NCBI GenBank assembly: GCA_963701995.1
Contig: OY969693.1
Location: forward strand, 558,001-622,000
Source of the DNA: Methanoflorens sp963701995
Lineage (GTDB): Archaea; Halobacteriota; Bog-38; Methanoflorentales; Methanoflorentaceae
DNA: 64,000 nucleotides
Reading direction: 5' to 3'
In this document: piece after piece, positions 34,340 through 43,263 of the stretch
Layout: each line of letters begins with the position of its first letter
How positions within the stretch are numbered: position 1 is the stretch's first letter
Made by a program: the position numbers and the translations under genes
The notes under the pieces: model-generated
What the model was told of the DNA's origin: nothing
The model's input: the letters and a program-made list of their open reading frames with translations, nothing else
Database searches by the model: none

Positions 34340-34864
34340 TCAGGTTTTTGTTTTGCGCGGCTTGCAGAGGATTTCGCGGATTTCAAGCTCATAGAATTCG
34401 TCGCTTGTCGCCGCCTTAAGCACGAGCGCTGTGTCGAGCCCTTTTGCACTCCCACCAAGCGCCACGACCTCGGTACCTGGTTCGACGATCTCTTCCTGCG
34501 CCGCGATCAGTGTGAGTTCGACGGCCACTTTGGTGCCTTGTCCGAACCTGCGAAAGGCGTTCTTGACCTCATCAGGGTACTGGTAGTCAACTTCTTTGTA
34601 AAACACGTGTTTAAAGCCCGCATCTTCAATGCGCTTTTTGGTTTCGGGCGAAAAACGCGCGGGATCGGTGCCGACGAAAAAGAGCGTGAGGTTGTCAGAC
34701 GCGAAGAAGTCGAGCGCTTTTTCTGCAGAAGCTCCGCGCACCGAAGGGATCAGGATGTGCGTGATCCCGAGTTCGCTGGCGCGCTTCTTTGCGCAGTCAA
34801 GCACATCGGCCGTGTTGTCTTCTCCAGGAGCGTCAAAATAGGTTATTGTCCTTTCCATTCTCAT
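34340..34864 (-). CDS. Pyruvate kinase C-terminal domain protein
   Basis: The 174-residue protein matches the pyruvate kinase alpha/beta (C-terminal) domain, which in the full enzyme binds allosteric effectors. Visible are the start YFDAPGEDNTADVLDCAKKRA, ITHILIPSVRGASAEKAL and VALGGSAKGLDTALVLKAA. The catalytic barrel is missing, so it cannot be a pyruvate kinase. Such stand-alone domains are found in archaea and some bacteria and may act as a sensor or a small-molecule binder. GGAGG lies 11 nt before the ATG 34864. It is a single gene. Confidence 0.84.
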   Translation of the reverse strand: MRMERTITYFDAPGEDNTADVLDCAKKRASELGITHILIPSVRGASAEKALDFFASDNLTLFFVGTDPARFSPETKKRIEDAGFKHVFYKEVDYQYPDEVKNAFRRFGQGTKVAVELTLIAAQEEIVEPGTEVVALGGSAKGLDTALVLKAATSDEFYELEIREILCKPRKTKT

Positions 34865-35058
34865 GATAGTGGTCCTCCCTGTACTCGGACGTTTAGGCGC
34901 TAGGACATGTAAAGGTTTCTATGAGACGCCGCCAGCAGGAATTTTTTTTTGAATTTAGTGCGCTCGGGACGATGATTAGTCGCGAGTAGCACGTGCCCTC
35001 TCCTCGCCGCTCTCCGAGAAGAACGTCGGTGCTGCTTCAACGCGGTATGGCTCGTCCA

Positions 35059-35454
35059 TTATGCTCGCTTAGTTCCAGTGGACGAACTCCGTCTCTTTCG
35101 CAACGCCCGTGAGAGTGCGTCGAGCGTGTTTCGATAGTCGGTGATCTCGCCCTCGCTTGGCAATGGCACGACCTTCGATAACTCCGCACTGATGCGTTCG
35201 CGTGTTTGGGTGTCCAGTTCAAGCGACTCGAGTGCGGCTTCGGTGATGACCCAAAACGCGTGGCGGTGCGACACTTCGGTAATGCATTCGAGACTCACGA
35301 CGCCGAGCCGGACTCTGTCTTTGCGTTGCTGACCGTGAGAGTCGAAATACGAGCGCACGAGTTCCGCTTGCAGCATGCACGGTCCGAATCGGTCAGCTCT
35401 GCACCCGTTGTTGGGGCGATAGGTCCACTCGGCCACGTATCCGGTTGCGTTCAT
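35059..35454 (-). CDS. Hypothetical protein
   Basis: The 131-residue frame begins MNATGYVAEWTYRPNNGCRA, and an ORF with a TTG start adds 10 residues. It has a Cys pair (NNGC, GPC), a region QLxxxYFDSHGQQRKDRVRLGVVSL with mixed charge and a Ser/Arg/Lys-rich tail, suggestive of a nucleic-acid-binding or scaffold protein. I do not recognise a family. No clear ribosome site or TATA box helps to choose the start. It is divergent from the SDH_sah-like gene. Confidence 0.55.
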   Translation of the reverse strand: MNATGYVAEWTYRPNNGCRADRFGPCMLQAELVRSYFDSHGQQRKDRVRLGVVSLECITEVSHRHAFWVITEAALESLELDTQTRERISAELSKVVPLPSEGEITDYRNTLDALSRALRKRRSSSTGTKRA

Positions 35455-35674
35455 AGTCACTTTCACTCTGTCGTAATTCGCCAAATCTGCTTAGCAGCGT
35501 TCTGCGAATGCCTATGCCAAGATCAATACTCAGAATGGCGACTATCGTATTAAAGTTGAGGCCAACAGTGTTTTTTTGTGCCGCTGACGCTGGCGCGAAA
35601 GCGTTTAGCAAACAGAAACGTTCAAACAACGTAACGAATCCCTCGCACTAGCACCTTGCGACGCAGGGTGGCAT

Positions 35675-35682
35675 TTATATAC
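35675..35682 (+). promoter_or_regulatory. TATA box of the SDH_sah-like gene
   Basis: TTTATATA is centred about 42 nt before the ATG. The transcript should start near 35705, with a 15-nt leader containing GTGAT. Confidence 0.55.
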
Positions 35683-35720
35683 AACCGCTTCTCACCTCAG
35701 TCTAATCCGAGCGTGATGTC

Positions 35721-36734
35721 ATGACGAGAGCAGAACGCGTGAAACTCATTAGCGCAATCGAAGCAGCGCGGGGCTCTACCGTTATATCGTATGTTGCGGC
35801 GGACCGGCAAGGGCTTGAGATCAACATCGCCACAGATGTCTTTCCCATACTCCATCGCCATCTGGCAAAAGCGGGGTACCAAAACCAAATTGACCTGTTT
35901 CTTTACGGCACGAGTGGGTTGCCGATGGCCGGGTATGCGCTCGTCAACCTCTTTCAGGAGTTCTGTGGTAGATTCAACGTGATCATCCCGTTCAAAGCGC
36001 ACAGCACAGCAACGCTCATCGCATTGGGAGCAGATGAACTCGTTATGAGCGAGATGGGTCAACTTAGCCCCATCGATCCTTCCGTGCAGCACCCGTTGAG
36101 CCCAAAGATAACGCTCCCTAATCAACTCGTCCAAAACGTGCCCGTTAACGTAGAGGACATCGATGGTTTTCTTAGCTTTGCGAAAAACGAGCTCGGACTC
36201 GGAGGCGAGGAGTCGATGCAAAAAGTGCTCGACGCGCTTTCGTCGAACGTCAACCCGCTTGTCCTCGGCGCAATGTATAGGTCCCGAGAACAGATCGCTT
36301 TTCTAGCGGCACAGCTCCTCAAGCAGCACATGGACGATGACGAGCTGATCGACCGTGCCGTGAGCACGCTGACGAGCAAGCGTTTTTCACACGATTACAT
36401 CATCAGCAGGAAAGAGGCGAAGGATGGCATGGGCTTGAACGTTATCGAACCAGACGCGCGGCTTGCGTCACTCATCGTCGGTCTTTGGGAGCACTACGCC
36501 GAGATAACCGAAGTAGACAAACCGTACAACCCTCAGATGGTCCTTGAAAGGGAGTTTGTGAAAGTCAGCAACTTCGATCGAGGCATCATCGAATCAAAGG
36601 ACCTAACGCACGTATTTCGCACACAAAAAGAAGTCGAACGATCAGAGATGAGCATACCGCAAAGTCCGTTCCCTCAGATAGCGTATCGCGAGCAGGTTCT
36701 CGAAGAGGGGTGGATAGAGGACGATCGTTTGTAG
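35721..36734 (+). CDS. SDH_sah/ClpP-type serine protease-like protein
   Basis: The 337-residue protein belongs to the SDH_sah (serine dehydrogenase proteinase) family of ClpP/SppA-like proteins. The nucleophile region is KAHSTATLIALGADELVMS near residue 93 (Ser in HST, oxyanion helix after it) and the partner GQLSPIDPSV follows. The family acts as protease or chaperone and has no signal peptide here. The C-terminal half is helical and acidic. It has its own promoter and stands alone. Whether the active site is complete cannot be told. Confidence 0.78.
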   Translation: MTRAERVKLISAIEAARGSTVISYVAADRQGLEINIATDVFPILHRHLAKAGYQNQIDLFLYGTSGLPMAGYALVNLFQEFCGRFNVIIPFKAHSTATLIALGADELVMSEMGQLSPIDPSVQHPLSPKITLPNQLVQNVPVNVEDIDGFLSFAKNELGLGGEESMQKVLDALSSNVNPLVLGAMYRSREQIAFLAAQLLKQHMDDDELIDRAVSTLTSKRFSHDYIISRKEAKDGMGLNVIEPDARLASLIVGLWEHYAEITEVDKPYNPQMVLEREFVKVSNFDRGIIESKDLTHVFRTQKEVERSEMSIPQSPFPQIAYREQVLEEGWIEDDRL

Positions 36735-36948
36735 GGAGCGATCAGACGTAGGCGATACGTGAGTCAGCTTTTCGTCGGCGTTTGAAGAGCGGTCGACGAC
36801 AGCGACGCGCACCACGTTGCCGCGCACGGCGCCAGACGCCGATCGCATAGAGGCGGGGGCCTGCTATTTTTGGTGCACCTCTTACTACAGTGGCGGACTT
36901 ACCATTCACACATTGAGGCACTGCAGAGCGCGGCGAGGCTCGCACCGT

Positions 36949-38514
36949 TTACGCTCGCGTTCGCGTCTGTTCGCGGACAAAAGAGAGTAGGTAGTACAGT
37001 CCTCCAACTCCTTTTCCAGTAACTCCGCTCGCCTTCCATCCACCAAACGGCTGGACGCCGGGCCACGCCCCCGTCGTTGCGCCGCCGCGCCGATTCGCAT
37101 AGCATACGCCGAACTGCATAGAAGCGAAGAAGCGCTCCACCTCATCCTCATCTTCAGAAAAAATGCCCGCGGTGAGACCATATTCGCTCGCGTTTGCCTC
37201 TCGTAAGCCCTCCTCGAATGATGTGATGGTGTCGACGAGCAGAAACGGCACGAAGAGCTCTTCTTCGAACAGGCGATGTCCTCGCGGCAGTCCCGTCATA
37301 ATGGTGGGGCGCACGTAACATCCCCGGTTCCACACACCGTCGCGCAGCACCGTCCCGCCGGCCACAACGGTTCCTCCGTCCTGAAGACCGTCTTTGACCG
37401 CGTCTGTGAACTTCGCAAGTGCGGCGCGATCGATGAGGGGGCCCACAAAAACGTCGCTCTTGCGGGGGTCGCCCACAACGATCTTTTCGGTCGCTGCGCG
37501 GAGCCGTTCGAGGAATTCAGGCGCCACTGCTGACTCAACGTACACGCGTGACGTGGCGCTGCACTTCTGGCCGCTGTAGCCGAAGGCTCCTTTGAGGACG
37601 CCTTCGACCGCTTTGCTGAGGTCTGCAGAAGCGGTGACGATGGCAGGATTCTTGCTGCCCATTTCTGCGACAAAGGGCTTAGGATAGGGCTGGCGTGCCG
37701 AGAAGTTGCGCTGCAGCCAGATCCCTGCGTCGCGTGACCCCGTAAAAGCGATTCCGGCGACATCGGGATCGGCCACCACGACCGCTCCAAATGGCGCTCC
37801 CGGACCGGTAATCACATTCAGCGCGCCTCCGGGAACCCCTGCTTGTACAAATGCTGCGAGCAGCTTCAGGCCGGTCAGTGGCGCGTTGCTCGTCGGTTTA
37901 AACACCGCGGTATTCCCGGTGAGGAGCGCGGCTGAAACCATGCCTGCGGCGAGCACGAGCGGGAAGTTGAACGGAGAGATGACCACCCACACGCCATACG
38001 GCTGCATAGTGCTGATGCTTCGCTCTCCGGTGACCTCAGACATGGGAACGGCGAAACCCTTTCGCTCCTTATAGATAGCGCAGTTGTACCTGAGCATTTC
38101 GACCGCTTCACACACCTCAGCGAGAGCTTCAAATCTATTTTTTCCCGCCTCATAGGTCATGAGAGCGGCAAGCGGGAAGCGCTGCTTCTCGATGACGTCC
38201 GCGATGGCGTGAATGATCCGCACGCGTTCTTCCCAGTCAGTTTGACTCCACGCGGGAAACGACTCCGTCGCCTCGGCGACCGCAGACCGGGTCTCGGCCT
38301 CCCCACCTTTTTGAAACGTGCCGATGACGAGGTCGGTATCGATGGGGGAGTGGGTCTCAAACTCCTCGATAGCTGCGACGCGACGACCGCCGATATACAT
38401 GGGGTGATGCTGCCCAAACTCTCCTCGGACCGTTTCCAGCGCCTGTTCGTATCCGCTATGAATATCTTTGTTATCGAGAAGCGAAGTGTAGGTGAGCTTT
38501 TTCTTTCTTGCCAT
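36949..38514 (-). CDS. Delta-1-pyrroline-5-carboxylate dehydrogenase (ALDH family)
   Basis: The 521-residue NAD-dependent aldehyde dehydrogenase oxidises glutamate semialdehyde/P5C to glutamate. It has the catalytic Cys in SGQKCSATSR (about C316), the general base Glu in AEMGSKNP (about E281), the coenzyme loop VVISPFNFPLVLAAGM and the C-terminal RRGGATTGAWPGVQPFGGWKASG split around residues 470-495, typical of P5CDH. GAGGACT lies 9 nt before ATG 38514. The matching proline dehydrogenase is found at 48478, about 11 kb away, on the other strand. Confidence 0.9.
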   Translation of the reverse strand: MARKKKLTYTSLLDNKDIHSGYEQALETVRGEFGQHHPMYIGGRRVAAIEEFETHSPIDTDLVIGTFQKGGEAETRSAVAEATESFPAWSQTDWEERVRIIHAIADVIEKQRFPLAALMTYEAGKNRFEALAEVCEAVEMLRYNCAIYKERKGFAVPMSEVTGERSISTMQPYGVWVVISPFNFPLVLAAGMVSAALLTGNTAVFKPTSNAPLTGLKLLAAFVQAGVPGGALNVITGPGAPFGAVVVADPDVAGIAFTGSRDAGIWLQRNFSARQPYPKPFVAEMGSKNPAIVTASADLSKAVEGVLKGAFGYSGQKCSATSRVYVESAVAPEFLERLRAATEKIVVGDPRKSDVFVGPLIDRAALAKFTDAVKDGLQDGGTVVAGGTVLRDGVWNRGCYVRPTIMTGLPRGHRLFEEELFVPFLLVDTITSFEEGLREANASEYGLTAGIFSEDEDEVERFFASMQFGVCYANRRGGATTGAWPGVQPFGGWKASGVTGKGVGGLYYLLSFVREQTRTRA

Positions 38515-38804
38515 GGTCGAGTCCTCTTCAGCGTCTTATTGGAGAGACTAACGCTGTTGCACCCCCGATTCGTGCGCCTGTATAATATGCTATCGGTTAT
38601 GAGCAGGTACGCGTCTTCACTGGATGTGCGTTGAGCCATATAGCGCGGACGTTTTTTTTGCAAAAAGGCGCTGAATGACTCTCCTTGCAAAAGATGGCCC
38701 GACCCAGGCGCGACCCGGCGCGAAGTGAGAACGTTGACTCCGTTGAACCGAAAGGTACCTGGCTCTGGCGGCGTTGAAAGGAGTAGTACGAACCCGGAGG
38801 TCAA

Positions 38805-39482
38805 GTGACGGCAGACCCTGCAACTGGCGAACCTTACAAACGCATCAAGCGCACAATGGAATCTATTTCCGGACGAGTGCGACAAGAGGCAGGCTCGCTC
38901 GATCGTTCAGAGGTGAACGCGTTTGTCGCTGAGATCATTGCGACGCATGAAAGTCGCCATCGCATATTCCTTCTTGGTGAGGGCAGGTCGGGGTTGGTCG
39001 CCCGCTCCTTTGCTATGCGCTTGATGCACCTAGGCTTCGACGTGTACGTCTTTGGCGAGGTAGTCACCCCTGCCGTCAAAACAAACGATCTCGTGATCGC
39101 CGTTTCCGGGACGGGCGAAACAGGTCCGGTTAACGAGACAGCGAAGATCGCTAAGCATCACGGAGCTAGAATTGCCGTTGTCACCTCGAATACGGACTCA
39201 TCCCTCGGCAAGATTGCGACCAACACGGTGACCATCCGCGGCCGAACAGAAGCCGATGAAACGAGCTTCTTGGAGCGTCAGGTCACTGGCGTATCGATCT
39301 CACTCACGCCACTTGGAACGCTCTTTGAGATCAATGTGATGGTGTTCTTGGACAGCGTCATTGCCGGCCTGATCGCAGCTCTAGAGAAGAAGGAGGAAGA
39401 AATAGCCGAGCGGCATTCAGATCTAAGAGTGCAAAGAGAGACACTGACGGCAAATCCGCACGACGCCCATCGTGAGTCGTAA
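38805..39482 (+). CDS. hxlB: 6-phospho-3-hexuloisomerase, SIS domain
   Basis: The 225-residue protein has a SIS sugar-isomerase domain with RIFLLGEGRSGLVARSFAMRL split here as RIFLLGEGRSGLVAR, VIAVSGTGETGPV, VTSNTDSSLG and ETSFLERQV. This is the PHI pattern that isomerises hexulose-6-phosphate to fructose-6-phosphate in the ribulose monophosphate pathway, used by archaea to make pentoses. The start is GTG 38805 with GGAGGTC 6 nt upstream, which is better than any ATG. The C-terminus has an acidic/basic tail. No hexulose-6-phosphate synthase is adjacent. Confidence 0.86.
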   Translation: MTADPATGEPYKRIKRTMESISGRVRQEAGSLDRSEVNAFVAEIIATHESRHRIFLLGEGRSGLVARSFAMRLMHLGFDVYVFGEVVTPAVKTNDLVIAVSGTGETGPVNETAKIAKHHGARIAVVTSNTDSSLGKIATNTVTIRGRTEADETSFLERQVTGVSISLTPLGTLFEINVMVFLDSVIAGLIAALEKKEEEIAERHSDLRVQRETLTANPHDAHRES

Positions 39483-39513
39483 CGTTGTCACCAAGTTCAA
39501 ATACGAACACACA

Positions 39514-39522
39514 TTTTTTTTT
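39514..39522 (+). terminator. Poly-T terminator of hxlB
   Basis: Nine T residues 32 nt after the hxlB stop. The same tract runs into TTTTAAAC, which could be the TATA box of the TauE-like gene. Confidence 0.5.
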
Positions 39523-39619
39523 AAACACTGCTCGTTGGCGGCACCTACTCGACCCAACACGGTTAAAGCCTCCGAGACGAATCAAGAGGCGTCGAGCGGA
39601 AGGGGGAGGTGACTATGGC

Positions 39620-39982
39620 TTGGACAGCATAATTCTGTACGTGCTCCTTGGGGCGACTGCCGGGGTTTTCAGCGGCTTGTTAGGAATTGGTGGGGGCATC
39701 ATCCTGGTCCCGATGCTCGTGCTGCTCGTCGGGCTCACCCAGCAACAGGCGCAAGGCACCACGCTCATTTTGCTCACCGCACCTTTTGGGCTGCTAGCTG
39801 CCTTAACGTACTACCAAAGCGGCTACGCGGACTTGAAGATTGCGGCGATTCTTGGCATTGGATTCTTTTTCGGAGCTTTTCTCGGGGCGAAAGTCGCAAC
39901 AAATGTCCCTAATGTTGTTTTGCAAAAGGTTTTTGGTGTGGCGCTGTTGGTAGCCGCGGTATACCTGCTGCTAAGCAAATAG
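39620..39982 (+). CDS. Half-size TauE/SafE-family transporter
   Basis: The 120-residue protein has four transmembrane helices and the family signature GVFSGLLGIGGGIILVPML near residue 15 and a GTTLILLTAPFGL helix. TauE/SafE carriers usually have two such halves (about 250 residues) and export sulfite or sulfonates, so this is a single repeat that would need to dimerise. The start is TTG 39620, 8 nt after GGAGGTG; the 45 codons upstream are not family-like. It follows hxlB after 138 nt. Confidence 0.76.
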   Translation: MDSIILYVLLGATAGVFSGLLGIGGGIILVPMLVLLVGLTQQQAQGTTLILLTAPFGLLAALTYYQSGYADLKIAAILGIGFFFGAFLGAKVATNVPNVVLQKVFGVALLVAAVYLLLSK

Positions 39983-40268
39983 AGGCGCGTCGAGTTTCGC
40001 GTCCCTATTAGCAGTCGTCCTACTGGCGGCACCAATGACAGCGCACGATGCTGTTTTGCTCTGTTAGGCAGGGAAAGGATTATAAAGAGGCGAAAGCCTA
40101 TCAAAGTAGTTGGCAAATCAAACGCTCTAACGAGCTGAAGTCCGCTGTAGAGCCTATGATAGCCCCTAGGCACGTGCACGGTTCAGTGTTTGCGTGTCCG
40201 GGGTTGGCAGTGCGCGGAACCAGAGTTTGAGGCGTCGAAATGTAATAGAATCAAAGCGAGGCAAAAGA

Positions 40269-40565
40269 ATGGGTCTTTTTAAACTGATGAGTTTGCCACT
40301 GCGAATGATGATGTGGCCCATGGCGGCGCCGGTCCGCATGATGATGATGCCTTTGAAGATGGCGTTGCGTTTCGTGACGGTAATACTGCTGTTCGCGAAC
40401 CTGATGGTAATGCTGTTCGCGGCCGTCATGTTCGTCATGTTCACCGTCGTGCCGGTCGTTATGTTCGGGCTGTTTTTCGTGATGAAAAAAATGCGCAAGG
40501 GAAGGATGGGAATGCACGGAAGAATGCACATGCACATGCCTGAGCCCCGGCGCTTTAAGCCCTAG
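40269..40565 (+). CDS. Methionine-rich small membrane protein
   Basis: The 98-residue protein contains about 23 Met residues. It has two or so hydrophobic helices (RFVTVILLFANLMVMLF and FVMFTVVPVVMFGLFFVM) and a C-terminal Lys/Arg/Gly/Met/His tail (RKGRMGMHGRMHMHMPE). Met and His in this pattern suggest soft-metal (Cu+ or Ag+) binding, but no family is recognised. ATG 40269 has GAGG 8 nt upstream. It ends before a hairpin and T-tract and is a single gene. Confidence 0.72.
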   Translation: MGLFKLMSLPLRMMMWPMAAPVRMMMMPLKMALRFVTVILLFANLMVMLFAAVMFVMFTVVPVVMFGLFFVMKKMRKGRMGMHGRMHMHMPEPRRFKP

Positions 40566-40620
40566 GCGTATGGAAAAGGCAGCTTTTCACAAAAAACAGC
40601 GAAAAACTGGAAAATCCAGC

Positions 40621-40653
40621 CTCTGACACAGAGTGCTGACCTTTTTTATTTTT
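40621..40653 (+). terminator. Hairpin and T-tract terminator
   Basis: CTCTG-ACA-CAGAG is followed by CTTTTTTATTTTTG, 55 nt after the stop of the methionine-rich gene. Confidence 0.6.
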
Positions 40654-40932
40654 GTAGTCGCAGCTGAGCTCCGCCGTGTGCGCTAAACGCTGAGAATCAG
40701 ATTTTGACGCGGTCGGTAGGTGCAAAGGAAGTGTTGTAGTGAGAACGCGGCAGACCGGCCGCTTTTCGCCGCGTCTTGATCAATGCGACGTCCGCTATGA
40801 TTGCGATTGAGCTTTTTTGCATACCTTAACGTCGGATATTCAATCCTTGCGTTCCGATGTACGTTCACCACTTTGGCTGTTGCGCTCTGGACGCGTCGGA
40901 GCTTCTAAAAAGCGCGGGAACAACGATGTGGA
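40654..40932 (-). other. Intergenic region without a gene
   Basis: About 280 bp. A short frame on the minus strand (ATG-like start at 40871) has no ribosome site and no coding character. Confidence 0.4.
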
Positions 40933-41061
40933 CTATTTAGGTACGAAAGTGCGCGTAGGACACTGAGTTGTCTCTCGGTCGCCTGGCACTTCGTGGCCAA
41001 AGCAACTGCCTTTGCTGTCGTCGATTGGCTCATAGAACTTACATTCTTTGCACGTAGACAC
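40933..41061 (-). CDS. Small Cys-rich protein, 42 residues
   Basis: The peptide begins MSTCKECKFYEPIDDSK (GTG start) and continues GSCFGHEVPG, then TQCPTRTFVPK, so it has Cys at positions 4, 7, 20 and 34 with a His near 23. This suggests a zinc- or iron-binding knuckle, similar in outline to small Cys-rich proteins found next to glycyl-radical or reductase enzymes of anaerobes. The GTG is preceded by AAAGGAGGGTGA, one of the strongest ribosome sites of the window. It is a single gene on this strand. Confidence 0.75.
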   Translation of the reverse strand: MSTCKECKFYEPIDDSKGSCFGHEVPGDRETTQCPTRTFVPK

Positions 41062-41258
41062 GAACTCACCCTCCTTTGGCGGTTAGAAAAGACTTGGTGC
41101 CGTGTTATATGTACTCTCTGTTACTGCTGACTTACGGGGGCTGAGTGAAATCCCATCACATAAAATTGATCTGCGCTGCAGCTCCGCGAAGTGAACGCTA
41201 AACGGCTCTTCTTCAGCATTCATTAACTGCCAAGTCTGGACATCGTGCTTGAATGCGG

Positions 41259-41687
41259 TCAATCTGCCCAGCCTTCATTAACAGAGGGATGATCTATTGC
41301 TTCCAACGTCTTCAACAAGCGCGCTGCAATCTCCGCGCTTTTTTGCTCACTGAAAATCGTTTGCAGCACGCCGATGAGCCGGTTGCGGGCTGTTGCGAGG
41401 TTTGCCATGTCAACCATGAGGTCAGCGTCTTGGAGGATGCCGAGCGAGTGGGACACAAGCGAATGAATCATACACGCCTTGAGATCACACTCAAATTGTG
41501 GCGCCGTCTCGCTGCGTCCGTGGTCGTGCTGCGGCGCGCAGAACCTGCACCCGCTCCCTGGGACCATCACCCCCATTTTTGGACCATCCAGCGCGTTGCG
41601 CTGCAGGGCTGCGATCAGCTCATTAGGCGTTAGCTTATTTATTTCAGCTTCGATGATATCGAAAACAGAGTGCTCCAAGTCGATCAT
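41259..41687 (-). CDS. Hypothetical protein with Cys/His cluster
   Basis: The 142-residue protein has an acidic helical N-terminus (DLEHSVFDIIEAEINKL), a cluster GCRFCAPQHDH and FECDLKACMIH (C-x2-C, H-x-H and further Cys and His) that could bind zinc or an iron-sulfur cluster, and a helical C-terminus (ARNRLIGVLQTIFSEQ). I do not recognise a family. The start at ATG 41687 is the only long one; an A/T-rich stretch (AATAAACAATAAT) is near 41715. Confidence 0.65.
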   Translation of the reverse strand: MIDLEHSVFDIIEAEINKLTPNELIAALQRNALDGPKMGVMVPGSGCRFCAPQHDHGRSETAPQFECDLKACMIHSLVSHSLGILQDADLMVDMANLATARNRLIGVLQTIFSEQKSAEIAARLLKTLEAIDHPSVNEGWAD

Positions 41688-42153
41688 TGTAAGTGCACGT
41701 ATAATCGTTGATTATTGTTTATTTATCTGCCTCTTAGCCGTTATCTCGCTCGAGCTTGCTGAAGAAGGAGTGCTGCCTACAGTCACCGACAGGCGCGACA
41801 ATACGGGAGGGCCTCGCGACTTGAATAAAACGCCTTGCATGCAAAAGTAAGCCAAAAATAGGCCAAAAATCTGCCACAATTTCGCACGCTGAACCAAACA
41901 CCGTCATCAGCAAATCGATCCATCTATCGCCAATAGCGTGTGCAAGGCCACAGCAATTCCGAAAATATTATTATTTTTATTTTATCATAAATTAGTCAAA
42001 ATACTTCGCGGCAACTGCTCGTCGAGTACCTTCATTACTAGCAGGCTCCCGCTCACACCATTTAAACCTATTTTAAATGCGCAGGCTTCTGTTCACGTTC
42101 CCATTGTCTGCTGTTTCACGGGACGGCGACAAGTTAGTCAGGGCTTTGGCGTG
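41688..42153 (+). other. Intergenic region
   Basis: About 465 bp with A/T-rich blocks near 41700-41730 and 41960-41995 (attattatttttattttat). A pair of AGGCCAAAAAT-like repeats lies near 41850-41870. No gene is seen. Confidence 0.45.
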
Positions 42154-42522
42154 TCATTTTGCGGTAGGGTCAGATTCAACGATGCCAAAGATGTTCCCTT
42201 CGGTGTCCTTGCACATAATCAGATATCCGACGCCTGGAATAGGTCCTTTTGGCAGTATAATGCTTCCTCCGGCGTCCACGACTTTTTTTGCCGACTCATC
42301 GACAGAGGGGCTGCTTATGCTGCATATCGTCGGTTGCCCAGCGGTCGTGCGCGGCGCTATCCCACCGTTGATGCCCGGTTCGTCCTCGGGTCCGGCAGTG
42401 ACAAGCCAATAGTCTCTAGGGCCTTCCCACTTTGAGACGGTCCAGCCAAATACCTTCTGATAGAACGCGATTGCCCGCGCCGGATCATCTGCTTGAATAT
42501 CGAAATGAACGACTTTTGACAT
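42154..42522 (-). CDS. VOC-superfamily (glyoxalase/bleomycin resistance-like) protein
   Basis: The 122-residue protein has the vicinal oxygen chelate fold. MSKVVHFDIQADDPARAIAFY carries the first metal-ligand His, and the C-terminal GVGYLIMCKDTEGNIFGIVE carries the last Glu. No cofactor partner is near. Substrates of the family are varied and cannot be assigned. GGGAGA lies 7 nt before the ATG. It is a single gene. Confidence 0.88.
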   Translation of the reverse strand: MSKVVHFDIQADDPARAIAFYQKVFGWTVSKWEGPRDYWLVTAGPEDEPGINGGIAPRTTAGQPTICSISSPSVDESAKKVVDAGGSIILPKGPIPGVGYLIMCKDTEGNIFGIVESDPTAK

Positions 42523-43046
42523 GTTGATTCTCCCTAATGTTTGTGGAATTTTTGTTGCGTGGATACTTAAGCACTTTGAACCGAAATAGAGGGGTTTGTC
42601 TCGGATCTGCCGCGCTAAACATGAGCGCCTGTTCGTGCCAATCGGCGGCGAGCACTTCCTCTTAAGTTTTTTCGGCGGTCATAGCGACGGAATCGTTTTT
42701 GTAGTCCGCGAGTTCGAGTATGGGTTTATCGACTTCCAGGCAATTGTTGTTCACGAGGCAAAATGGTGGGTTACATCTTGGGTATTTGTTAGCCAAAAGT
42801 AGAGTAAAAGTGTGATAGAATTCAGAGGGTCCTCTGGCAGTTACCAATGGACTTCTGCGCTAGCTCGGTAATGGGGCCCCAGGAATCAAAGGGAATCGAA
42901 AAAGAATTAACGAGCTAGGAGCTACGGAGAGGCCCAGCGGAACATGAAAATGCTTCCGTTAGTTACTTCTTGCAGCATAAATCTTGAAGCGCCAGAACAT
43001 ATTTGAACGAATCCAATTGGCACACGCATTCAAGAGGAGGTGAAAC
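42523..43046 (-). other. Intergenic region with a small repeat motif
   Basis: About 520 bp. On the minus strand near 42757 a frame reads NNNCLEVDKPILELAD; a similar stretch (MNNSCVEVDELIL) occurs near 43857. This may be a decayed duplicated small gene. No intact gene is sure. Confidence 0.35.
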
Positions 43047-43154
43047 ATGGATTGGAAGTGCTGGGCCGTTACTATAATCATAATCCTTTTCTTTTTGTTT
43101 GTCGTTATTGCCGGTGCACTTCTGCGATGGGGTTTTTGGTCTAGGTTGTTCTAG
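43047..43154 (+). CDS. 35-residue single-pass membrane peptide
   Basis: The peptide reads MDWKCWAVTIIIILFFLFVV followed by IAGALLRWGFWSRLF, one helix with Trp-rich ends. The ATG is preceded by AGGAGGTGAAAC, an almost perfect ribosome site, which is the main evidence. It is too short to appear in usual gene lists. A role with nearby membrane genes such as the PsiE-like protein is possible but unproved. Confidence 0.65.
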   Translation: MDWKCWAVTIIIILFFLFVVIAGALLRWGFWSRLF

Positions 43155-43263
43155 CTTTCTTGGGTCAGGTCGGAAACGGTGCACGCTATGCCGGACATCA
43201 TTGTTTAAGGCGGCAAGTGCTTCTCGCTTAGCCTATCGCTTGCAGTGTGTAGAGGGCCGCACG

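Noticed and set aside
34283..34903. 206-codon plus frame
   Set aside because: Antisense to the pyruvate kinase C-terminal domain protein; no motifs.
38157..38885. 242-codon minus frame over the start of P5C dehydrogenase
   Set aside because: It overlaps a well-supported ALDH in another frame and has low-complexity Arg/Ser content typical of shadows.
40683..40871. 62-codon minus frame
   Set aside because: No ribosome site and no hydrophobic or domain pattern.
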